Shown in pieces: positions 36,557-44,761 of a stretch of 64,000 nt of DNA. Each line of letters opens with the position of its first letter. Position 1 is the stretch's first letter. The position numbers and the translations under genes are program-made. The notes below the pieces were generated by a model. That model saw only the letters and a program-made list of their open reading frames with translations, did no database searches and was not told the DNA's origin. The DNA is from Fabrea salina (Eukaryota > Ciliophora > Heterotrichea > Heterotrichida > Fabreidae): contig JALIHJ010000008.1 of NCBI GenBank assembly GCA_022984795.1, positions 248,001-312,000 on the forward strand, in the 5' to 3' direction.

Positions 36557-39500
36557 GGCTCCAACATAGACTCCTGAGGTCTGGAAGAACTATGTGACAT
36601 GGACTCGTTAGTTCCAATAGGCTTTTTGCTAACGACTCTTGAAGGCTTAGAAGAGCCTTGTTCCATTTTTTCTTTGAGCATAGCTTGTACTTCTTTAAGA
36701 GGTCGGTTTACTTCTATCCACTCAAACAAAGACTGGAGAGTGGTTTCGTTAAGTACTTGTTCAGGCATGTTTTTGAACTCGTTAAGTCTAGCCCTGCCGC
36801 TCGAAGCAATGCACTCAAGGGCTTGTTTGAACTCTCGGAAGTCAATAGTTTTGGGCACTCCTGCAGAAGTGGTCTTTTCTTTAGTAAGCGTTTTAAAGAT
36901 CTTTTGGTTTTCATCAGTGGTTATGAGTTCTGGGAATATGTTTAACTGCTTAGCAAACTTGTTGTAGGCTGAAAAACTCATTTTGGAAAGCATAGAAGAA
37001 GCGTCTTGTTCTATTTTAACAGGGAACTGTTTGCAGTAGTGCACGAACACAGCTTGGATTTGTTGGTTGTAAGTAGAGAAGAGTTCTTGGGTGGTTCTGC
37101 TGAGTTCTTTGACTTCTTCTTTGGCTTTTTGAGTTTTGACTTGTTCTTGTTTGGCTTTTTCAAGGGCTTTGGGGTAGGTGGCTTTGGGTTTGGGTTCAGG
37201 AGTTTTGGTTTCTTCTTGTTTGAGTTGTTTGGCTTTGGAGTCTTGTTCTTTGAGTAGTTGTTGGAGTCGTTCTTGGTTTCTTTTTTTGGCTTCCTCCATT
37301 TTTTGTTTTTTCTTTTCAATTGCTTTGTTTTGTTTGGTGAGTTCTTCTTCTTTCTGCTTTTTTTCTTCTTCGCGTTTCCTTTCCACCCACTCTTTGATTT
37401 CCCTTTCTTTTTCTTCTTTTTCTTTTCTAGCTTTTTCGGCCATGGCTTTCTTCCTGGCGTTTTGGAGTTCAGTTTCCCTTTTTTTCTTTGCGGCTTCTTG
37501 GGCTAGTTTGGCTTGTCTTTCTTCTTTGGCCTTCGCAAGTTGTTCTTGGATTATTTGTTGTCTGAGCCGGCGGCGTTTTTCTTCGGCGCGCTTGCGTTGT
37601 TCTTCTTCGGTTTTTTGGCGTTGTTGTTTTTCCTGGAACTTTTCTTCGGAAGGCCGGGGTCCTCTGTTGATGAGTCTAGTCATTTTCAGAGAGAGTGAGT
37701 GCAGAATGTCTTCAAGGGCAGAAGCAGCTTCTTCGTAGTACTCTTTATCTTCTTTGGAGGCGTTGACTATTTGGAACTTAAGAGTGGGTGAAAGCTTTTT
37801 GGACTTCTTGGGGGACTGGACTGGTGGAGGGGACCTTTCTTCCCTTTTGCGCTTAAGTAAAGAAGCAGGTCGGTCTTGGATAGGAGGCAGTTCTAGTTTT
37901 TCTTTTTTGGGAGGAACTCCTTTGGCTCTGTAAGTAGTTCTGTACTCCACAAAAGGCTCTATCAAGTGGAACCCCAAAGCAGAGTTAAAGACCTCGTCTA
38001 GCAGTTCAAAAGAGGTTTTAAAGCTTTCCTTCACTTCTAAGAACTCAGGAATTTTAAACGCAACTTCAACGTCTTTGTCAGTGACTCTTTTATAGCCTTC
38101 AGGAAGTTGAGTTTCTGGGTCGCTAGCTAGGAGTTTGTTGAGCTTCTTAACCACGTCTTTGTCGCCTACACCTGGGTCAGGTTCGTCAAATATCTCTGTG
38201 GAGAGTTTGCGTTGCTTTAAGTTGTCCCGCATGTACATTATGAGTTGCTTCACAGAAACTACTGCAGGCATGTGCGAGAAGTCGTTTGGAGGCTTAGAGT
38301 AAACGAACCAAGCTAGCTGACAAAACACTCCTTTGAATCCTTCGTAGTCAACTGTAGTGAGTTCGGTTTGTTTAAGTACTTTGTGGCAGTAAGACTTCAT
38401 AACAGTTTTAAGGTCTTCTTTGGAAAGCAGCTTAGGAATGACTCCATGTTCTCTCATGAGCTTAATGAATTCAGCTTCGTTGATTTTGTTTTTCCTTTCA
38501 GCCAGCCAGTCGAAGTCAGACTTGCCTCCTTTTTTCATAGAGAACCCAGTTCCGGAGTACTTTTGGAAGAAAACTTTAAAGACTCTTGAGTACTTTGCAA
38601 GCACTAATTTCACAGCTTCTAGTTCTTCTTGGTCTTCTTGAGAAAACTCTTTGACTACGAACTCTTCAGCAGTAATCAGTTTAGAAGCTTGGCCTTCTTG
38701 CAGCACACTACTGCCTTCTTTGCCTTGTTCGAGTCTTCTGATTTCAAGTTGTTTTTGGACTCTTTTCTGTTTGGCTGCAAAGATTTTGGCCTTTTTTTCT
38801 TCTTCTTCTTTTTTTTTGAGTTCTTTTTCTTTGTGGCGTTGTTTGACTCTTTCAATGTCAGCGTTGGCCCGTGCCCAAGGAAAAGCAGTTTTTTTCTTCT
38901 TAGGAACTGGGTTTTCTTTTATGGGCACGAGTTGCATGTCTTCTTCGTTGGACTCTTCTTGGGCTGTAAAGAGTTCTTTGCTTTTTTGGTCAAACTCCTC
39001 CAGAACTTCTTCTAAGTTCCCGTATAAACTAAGGATCTCCAGAAGTGGCTTGCAGTCACTGCCTGTCACTTGTTTGTAGCCAAAGTTGCTTTGCAGAAGT
39101 AGGTCTTTTAGCTTTTCTTCTAGTTGGTCTTGCCACTGCTGGACTATCCAGCAGACCATGTCCACTATTAAGTTGCGTTGGTACTCTAGCTCTTTGTTTG
39201 GAGTTTCTAGTTCTTGTTCTGCGCTTACAATTACGTTTAAACAGTACCTGCAGAAAATGTACAAGTACTCCTGCATAGCTTCTTCGTCTATAAACCTCGA
39301 GGCTAAGAAAGTAAAACCCACCCCTGCTGCTCTAGCGTCCACCATGTTGTTTAGGTAGATCTTGCCTAAGATGTCTATCAAGTGAATCCCTTGCTTCAAA
39401 GTAGTGCTTCCGTGCTGAGCAAGGGCCACTATAAAGTCAAAGTCAAAAGTGTTGAGTCCTAGTTCCTCAACTTGGAGTCTTTTAATTAGTGGGTCTACTA

Positions 39501-40977
39501 AGATGCTCACTGGCATTGAAGGCAAAGACTCAAAAGTGAGTACAAAGTTAGACTGGATGTAGTTCCTCAAGTCAGTTGAAGAGTAGTTTTCAACCAGCAA
39601 AAAAGTCAGTGCTCTGTATATTGTAGCAGCAAACTGACTTTTCTGTTCGGCCAAAAACTCAAGCAAGTAAAACAAGTTCCCAATAGCTAAGTACTTCAAA
39701 ATGAAGTTTTCTTCGCGACTGAGTCTGTTGAGCAAAGACAAAATTGAGTTGATGATGAATTCGTTTTCCAAAACCTTAGAGTGGAAGTGCAGAACTAGTT
39801 GAGTCAAAAAGGTCATTCCAGCAACGCGTACAGAAGCGTCCTTAGAAGAACTGTTTTCAGCTTCACTAAGTCCTAGTTCAAGCCAGTAGCCAATTACGCC
39901 TGAGTTAGAGACTTCTTCGTAACTACTTTCACTTTCAGCCAAGTAAGGAAAGAAGTCACAAAGCAAGTTTAGGTAAAGTTTACTGTCGTTCACAGCTTTT
40001 TTTAAGTGGGAAGTAAAGAACTCCACATAGTCTTGCTGGCCTATTTGCAAAAACAACTCAACAACGTTCGAGTAAATGTCCCTGCCAAACCTTTGAAGAG
40101 CATAAACGCACATAGACAGAATGTTGCTTTCTGATTTAAACCAGTTCCAGCACTCCTCAAGCAAACCGTTTTCAGAAAACTCCAAAACAAGCTTTGAAAA
40201 CACCCGCAAACACCACTGCACAGCTTCAAGGTCCTTAGAAATCAAACCAGGCTTCAGTCCTGACAGAGTAAAGTCAAGTGCTCCCTCTTTGCTTTCGTTA
40301 AGTATAAGTTGAGTTAAAGTTTCAGTGTTAGAGTAAATGTCTTGCAGCCACACTATCACGGGCTCAAAGTCCCCTTTAAGGCCCTTTGCCACTATGTGAG
40401 CCAGGTACTTGTTTCCCTGAGCCAGCAAACCTGCTCCTTGCTTTACAGTCAGCTTGAAGTTGTGGCAGAAAGACAGAATCAAAAACTCCAAACAACTCTC
40501 AGCCTCAAACAAAGGCTTGGAAGTCTCTATGTTGTCCAAAAACACACCTCCTCCACTGGGGGTTTTGTTTCTTTTCTGGGGTTTAGTTTGCTCAGCAGTG
40601 TGAATTTGTTGCAGAACTTCAAGCAGCATTTCTCTGTCCCCAGCCACTATAAGTGACTTGGTGTCTGGGTCCAAAGTAACTCCAAGAGTCTCGAGTGCCT
40701 GGGAAATCACGTTCCAGTTGTAAAGTTTTCCTGAGGGTGCACTGGCGTCTTTGAGGGTGTTTACTTCAGGAATGGGTGTTCTGAGTCTTTCTAAGTTGTT
40801 CTGCTTAAAAGTTACTTTTATTTGGTTGAGGCGCTTCACTAAGTTAGAAAAAGGGTGTCCTGTTTCAAGTGACTGCGCTTCTTCTTCAGAGATTTCAAAA
40901 GGAGGCCCTGTTGGTTCAGAGCTCGAAATAGTTCCTACGTCCTTAAGCCAGTAGTAAATGTGCTCTGGTAACTCCAT
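36553..40977 (-). CDS. 1474-aa protein: CH-like head, HEAT/ARM-like region, charged coiled coil
   Basis: ATG at 40977. Residues 1-140 resemble a calponin-homology/CLAMP-type domain as in SPEF1 (IYYWLKDVGTI, LYNWNVISQALETLGV). Residues ~165-640 are helical repeats. Then a Lys/Glu/Arg single-alpha-helix segment, a helical region with EF-hand-like spacing (~830-950), and a second very long K/E/R/Q helix (~1130-1310) with a helical C-terminus. This suits a microtubule-associated or ciliary structural protein, which I infer from architecture only. It has a shadow of long antisense open frames because of biased codons. Confidence 0.75.
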   Translation of the reverse strand: MELPEHIYYWLKDVGTISSSEPTGPPFEISEEEAQSLETGHPFSNLVKRLNQIKVTFKQNNLERLRTPIPEVNTLKDASAPSGKLYNWNVISQALETLGVTLDPDTKSLIVAGDREMLLEVLQQIHTAEQTKPQKRNKTPSGGGVFLDNIETSKPLFEAESCLEFLILSFCHNFKLTVKQGAGLLAQGNKYLAHIVAKGLKGDFEPVIVWLQDIYSNTETLTQLILNESKEGALDFTLSGLKPGLISKDLEAVQWCLRVFSKLVLEFSENGLLEECWNWFKSESNILSMCVYALQRFGRDIYSNVVELFLQIGQQDYVEFFTSHLKKAVNDSKLYLNLLCDFFPYLAESESSYEEVSNSGVIGYWLELGLSEAENSSSKDASVRVAGMTFLTQLVLHFHSKVLENEFIINSILSLLNRLSREENFILKYLAIGNLFYLLEFLAEQKSQFAATIYRALTFLLVENYSSTDLRNYIQSNFVLTFESLPSMPVSILVDPLIKRLQVEELGLNTFDFDFIVALAQHGSTTLKQGIHLIDILGKIYLNNMVDARAAGVGFTFLASRFIDEEAMQEYLYIFCRYCLNVIVSAEQELETPNKELEYQRNLIVDMVCWIVQQWQDQLEEKLKDLLLQSNFGYKQVTGSDCKPLLEILSLYGNLEEVLEEFDQKSKELFTAQEESNEEDMQLVPIKENPVPKKKKTAFPWARANADIERVKQRHKEKELKKKEEEEKKAKIFAAKQKRVQKQLEIRRLEQGKEGSSVLQEGQASKLITAEEFVVKEFSQEDQEELEAVKLVLAKYSRVFKVFFQKYSGTGFSMKKGGKSDFDWLAERKNKINEAEFIKLMREHGVIPKLLSKEDLKTVMKSYCHKVLKQTELTTVDYEGFKGVFCQLAWFVYSKPPNDFSHMPAVVSVKQLIMYMRDNLKQRKLSTEIFDEPDPGVGDKDVVKKLNKLLASDPETQLPEGYKRVTDKDVEVAFKIPEFLEVKESFKTSFELLDEVFNSALGFHLIEPFVEYRTTYRAKGVPPKKEKLELPPIQDRPASLLKRKREERSPPPVQSPKKSKKLSPTLKFQIVNASKEDKEYYEEAASALEDILHSLSLKMTRLINRGPRPSEEKFQEKQQRQKTEEEQRKRAEEKRRRLRQQIIQEQLAKAKEERQAKLAQEAAKKKRETELQNARKKAMAEKARKEKEEKEREIKEWVERKREEEKKQKEEELTKQNKAIEKKKQKMEEAKKRNQERLQQLLKEQDSKAKQLKQEETKTPEPKPKATYPKALEKAKQEQVKTQKAKEEVKELSRTTQELFSTYNQQIQAVFVHYCKQFPVKIEQDASSMLSKMSFSAYNKFAKQLNIFPELITTDENQKIFKTLTKEKTTSAGVPKTIDFREFKQALECIASSGRARLNEFKNMPEQVLNETTLQSLFEWIEVNRPLKEVQAMLKEKMEQGSSKPSRVVSKKPIGTNESMSHSSSRPQESMLEP

Positions 40978-41015
40978 TTTATGATACTGGACAGTTAAGT
41001 GGAGTTCTGATAATA

Positions 41016-41681
41016 ATGGACAACTTGAAACTAGACTTATCCAAGTACCACTACAAAACTCGCAGTCAAAACCCAACTAAAGTGAGTTGTGGAGAAAACG
41101 AACTAGACAGTTTGCTATTCCAAGAAATAGGACTTAGTTACAAGTCTTACCAATTTTTAAAAGGAATGGCAGAAACAGGAACAGCAGTCACTGAAGTGCC
41201 TCAGATTGAAGTTTTCCGACAACTAGTTGCGTCAGCCCTGCTGACTCAGATCACAGACGTGGAAATAGCTTTTTTAAGCATTTTGCTGAAAAGGTTCGGC
41301 TGGAGAGACTTTGTTGAAGAGCCTAAACTAACTCTAATTTTCAGTGCTTATGCTTCAAAAGGTACTTTGAACGAGAGTACAAGCAAACTAGACTCTCTTT
41401 TAAGTGCAAAGATTCCTAACTTCGAAGAAAAGTACAGAAGCTGGTACTCAAAAAAGGTAGGACTGGTTAACCTTAACTACATAGAGCTCAATCTGGAGTA
41501 CACTGAGCTAGGCAAGACCGAAGTAATATTTGATGAGGAACAAAAAGTAGACTACAACGAACTAGTAGACGAACTCGTAGAAACCACTCTTAGGAACGAG
41601 CACCACAACCGGTCAAGACTCAGTTCAGAAAACACCGAAGACACAGAGTCTATGAAACTTAAAAGAAGTAAGCACAAGTAA
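41016..41681 (+). CDS. hypothetical protein
   Basis: 221 aa, starting 38 bp from the divergent 1474-aa gene. Predominantly helical with a compact core (residues 30-150, e.g. LLFQEIGLSYKSYQFLKG, FLSILLKRFGWRDF) and a basic disordered tail. No family recognised. Confidence 0.65.
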   Translation: MDNLKLDLSKYHYKTRSQNPTKVSCGENELDSLLFQEIGLSYKSYQFLKGMAETGTAVTEVPQIEVFRQLVASALLTQITDVEIAFLSILLKRFGWRDFVEEPKLTLIFSAYASKGTLNESTSKLDSLLSAKIPNFEEKYRSWYSKKVGLVNLNYIELNLEYTELGKTEVIFDEEQKVDYNELVDELVETTLRNEHHNRSRLSSENTEDTESMKLKRSKHK

Positions 41682-41700
41682 TCTGTAACATAGCTAATAA

Positions 41701-43485
41701 ATGGAAAAAGAGTTCTACCACAGACAAAACGAAGTCCCTCAAAAGTTGTGTCTAGTTTTAAGCGACCAAGTTAAAACTTGCAACGAACAGATTGAGTTGC
41801 TTAAAAAAAGAAAACAAAAACTTAAGTCTGAACAAAAAAACGAACTAGCTTTTGTCCAAGAAAACAACCGCGTCAAACTCGAAGAACTCAACATCAAACA
41901 GTCAGCCACTCTAAACCAAAAACTGCAAAAACTTCAGAAACTCCAACAAGAAAAGTCAGAGTACGACAAACTCAACCAAGAAGAACTCAGTCAGTACCAA
42001 CAAACCCTTGACCTGGACTACCAAAAGCGTGAAACTAACTTAAAAGCCTCTTTGAAAACTGAAATTTCTAAGTACTACAGTTTGCGTGAGTACATCCAGC
42101 AAAAAAAAGTCAAGTTTGAAACCTACATTGAACAAACGCTAAAAAAGCACCAAGAACAACTAGACCTTTTACAAAAAGACTTTAAGGAACAGCTAACTTC
42201 AGACCAAGAAACCTACCAAGCACTTCTAACACAAGCTAAAACTGAGTCCAAAGACTTCGAAACACAACTCAAAAGCCTAGAAAACCAAAGGGAACAAGAA
42301 GTGTGCTCAGTCCAAAACGAAATGCTTTCTGAAAAGCAAAAAGAACACCAAAAAAGCCTACAGAAGTGGGAAGACCTGCAGTCCCAAAAGAAAATAAAGC
42401 AAAAAACCAAAGCACTCAAACTTGCCGAAGAAACAAAGTACCAAGAACTAAAAGGCCGGAACAACTGGCTGATCAACCAAGTAGAGTCTTTAAGGGAAAA
42501 AATGAACAAAACTGAAGAACAACTCAGAGAAAGAGACGAAGTCATCAGCCGCAAAGAAGCCACTGTGCAAGAACTCAAGGCTTCCAACATCCACCTCATG
42601 AACTTCCACTTCGTGCTCAACCAAAAAATCCAGCACTTAAAAGGCCAAAGAAACCCCTTAGAAACTCAACTAGACGAAAAAGAAGAAGCCATCAAAAACA
42701 TCTACAACGAGTTAGTTCAAAAAGTCAACCAAAAAAACAAGTACCTCTCTAAAAACGACGAGTACCGAGAAAAAAACCTGTCTGTCCAGACCTACAACAA
42801 CCGCCTTAAAAGCCAAATCTTCGCAAGCAAAAAAAAACTCACCATGCTTAAAAGCGACTTAGCTGACTTAGTCAAAACCACCCAAAAAGACGAACTCATA
42901 TACAAGCTCAAAGAACTCTACGAAAAACACGCCGAACTCCAAGAAGTCGATACTGACTCTGCCCAAGAAACCCAAGACATCAAAGGCAACATTGAAGAAG
43001 CCAACCTCCAAAAAGCCCAGAAAGGAATGCTTAACTACCACGAGTCCATAAAAGGAAAACTAGAGTCTGCTTCCAAAAACACCCAAAACTTCCAAAAGGA
43101 AAAAAAACAAGCCATCGTGAAAAAACAACGCGAAAACGCTTTCCTAATTAAAGAGTGCAACAGTCTGCGCAACGAAAACAAAGAAATCGAAAAAACCCTT
43201 AAAAACCTCCAAAGAGAAATTAAAGACCTCACACTGCAACTCGAACTCAACCCCATCAGTTACTCCAAAGTCCAGAAAAGCAACTCACTCCCTAAAGTAA
43301 AACTCAACCCTTCCGAACAAAGGAAACTCCAAAACAACGCCCAGTTTTCCAGCATCATTTCTAAACTCGACAAAAACAGCAAACAGTTCGCTCAAGAAAC
43401 TCAAGAGTTCAAAAAACTCGGCAAAAAGTTCCAGTTTTACCTTAAAGGTTTTTCAAGTCCCAATAATACAGCTCCTAAACCTTAA
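41701..43485 (+). CDS. CFAP57 C-terminus-like coiled-coil protein
   Basis: 594 aa, coiled coil almost throughout. The segment HLMNFHFVLNQKIQHLKGQ, then RNPLETQLDEKEE, the following YNxRLKSQIFASKKKL block and the final RENAFLIKECNSLRNENKEI match in order the C-terminal coiled coil of CFAP57 (FKFVLDYKIKELKRQ and QENVSLIKEINELRRELK). CFAP57 is an axonemal protein for inner dynein arm g/d placement. The WD40 part of CFAP57 is absent here, so this is a coiled-coil-only relative. The stop lies in a TTAA shared with the converging TTLL9 gene. Confidence 0.75.
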   Translation: MEKEFYHRQNEVPQKLCLVLSDQVKTCNEQIELLKKRKQKLKSEQKNELAFVQENNRVKLEELNIKQSATLNQKLQKLQKLQQEKSEYDKLNQEELSQYQQTLDLDYQKRETNLKASLKTEISKYYSLREYIQQKKVKFETYIEQTLKKHQEQLDLLQKDFKEQLTSDQETYQALLTQAKTESKDFETQLKSLENQREQEVCSVQNEMLSEKQKEHQKSLQKWEDLQSQKKIKQKTKALKLAEETKYQELKGRNNWLINQVESLREKMNKTEEQLRERDEVISRKEATVQELKASNIHLMNFHFVLNQKIQHLKGQRNPLETQLDEKEEAIKNIYNELVQKVNQKNKYLSKNDEYREKNLSVQTYNNRLKSQIFASKKKLTMLKSDLADLVKTTQKDELIYKLKELYEKHAELQEVDTDSAQETQDIKGNIEEANLQKAQKGMLNYHESIKGKLESASKNTQNFQKEKKQAIVKKQRENAFLIKECNSLRNENKEIEKTLKNLQREIKDLTLQLELNPISYSKVQKSNSLPKVKLNPSEQRKLQNNAQFSSIISKLDKNSKQFAQETQEFKKLGKKFQFYLKGFSSPNNTAPKP

Positions 43486-44747
43486 GGTGCTTTAGGGTTC
43501 TCAAGTCTCTGGGATATTTGTTTAGCAAGCTTTTTCAGTTGAGTGAACCGGGGGTTGTGGCAGCCTAAGTAAGTAGAGTAAACTGAGTTCTGCGGAGTAC
43601 TCACAGGAGTTCCTCTACAAATTAAGTCAAAACCCCCCACTTGTTCTTCTTGTCCTGTAAGTAACTTCTCCATGTCCACTATGGTTAAAGCGTCGTCCAA
43701 AAGGTTCATTTTGAGTTCGTAGTCTTCTCGAGTGTTAGCTGTCATACTGGGAGAAGCGTTTACTTCGATTAACCAAGGTTTTAAGTTGTCGTCTATAAGT
43801 ATGTCGAATCCGTAAAGCTCGAAACTGTGCTTGTCGTTAATAATGCACTTCTGCACTGCCATCAAGGTTCTAATGAAGATCCGCGAAATCTTGTAAAAGC
43901 ACTGGGAAACCCTTTCTTGGCCGTACTTAGACATCAAGTACAACTTAAGGAGCCTTAAGTCCCACTTGCCTCCTGTGACTGAATCGTAGGTGTTACTGCT
44001 TTTCTGGATGGCTACGTTGGTTAAGTGCATGTAGTTATTTGCTATGTCTTCTGGGTTGCCTGAGTACCTTTGGTGGGTGAACCTTGCAAAGCCAGTTCTG
44101 TACAAGTAGCAAGTGAGCGGTGAATAGTTTGTCACTAACACATAAATCCTTAAGTCGAACTTCTTGCCTCCTACAAGCAAGGGGTTGTTTACGTACCTCT
44201 GGACTACATAGGGCTCGGCTTGGGGGTTGTCTGGTTTCCACCTGTAGTCGGACTTCCAAGTAGACACTTGATTGAGTTTGGTGAAAAGAAAGATTCCTTT
44301 GCCCTGGGACTTTCCTATAGGTTTCATGATCCACACTGAATTAGGGTACTTTTTGAACTCTTCCACAAACAAAGAGTACTCCCCAGGCATGTTGTAAGTT
44401 ATGGGGAAGAAATCCATTTCCTGGGCTTCTTCTAAACGGCCTTCTTTTTCAAGAGACTTTTTGTAACGCTTGAGGTTTTTGATCATAAGGTCTTTGCGCG
44501 TGAGTTCTCCGTAGTTCCGGAAGTGGTTGACTCTTTGGTTGGCACTGAGGTGGATGTGGTCCATTACTTCATGGATCCAGTCTTTTTCGGCCCAAATCAA
44601 ATCCCAGTCATCGCCTTCAGTTTCTCGCCAGCCTCTTCTTTTCATTGCTTCGTAAATGCAGTTCTTAAAAGTTGTTTTGAACTTGATCGAGCTGGGGTTT
44701 ACGGGGTATTGGTCTTTCTTTATGTATTTGCGTATCACGTCTGACAT
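43482..44747 (-). CDS. TTLL9: tubulin tyrosine ligase-like 9 (TTLL9)
   Basis: 421 aa ATP-grasp enzyme. Sequence blocks match TTLL9: WIHEVMDHIHLSANQRVNHF, ELTRKDLMIKNLKRYKK, FFPITYNMPGEY, WIMKPIGKSQGKGIFLF (nucleotide-binding Lys residues), FDLRIYVLVT, NYMHLTNVAIQK and PWLIEVNASPSM (metal-binding Glu, Asn). TTLL9-type enzymes polyglutamylate axonemal tubulin. Full length. The C-terminal 60 residues are unconserved. Confidence 0.94.
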   Translation of the reverse strand: MSDVIRKYIKKDQYPVNPSSIKFKTTFKNCIYEAMKRRGWRETEGDDWDLIWAEKDWIHEVMDHIHLSANQRVNHFRNYGELTRKDLMIKNLKRYKKSLEKEGRLEEAQEMDFFPITYNMPGEYSLFVEEFKKYPNSVWIMKPIGKSQGKGIFLFTKLNQVSTWKSDYRWKPDNPQAEPYVVQRYVNNPLLVGGKKFDLRIYVLVTNYSPLTCYLYRTGFARFTHQRYSGNPEDIANNYMHLTNVAIQKSSNTYDSVTGGKWDLRLLKLYLMSKYGQERVSQCFYKISRIFIRTLMAVQKCIINDKHSFELYGFDILIDDNLKPWLIEVNASPSMTANTREDYELKMNLLDDALTIVDMEKLLTGQEEQVGGFDLICRGTPVSTPQNSVYSTYLGCHNPRFTQLKKLAKQISQRLENPKAP

Positions 44748-44761
44748 TTAAATATTAAGAA

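Noticed and set aside
36599-39358. Many long open frames on the plus strand opposite the 1474-aa gene
   Set aside because: They mirror Lys/Glu-rich coding on the minus strand (giving Phe/Leu/Ser-rich antisense) and have no recognisable domains.
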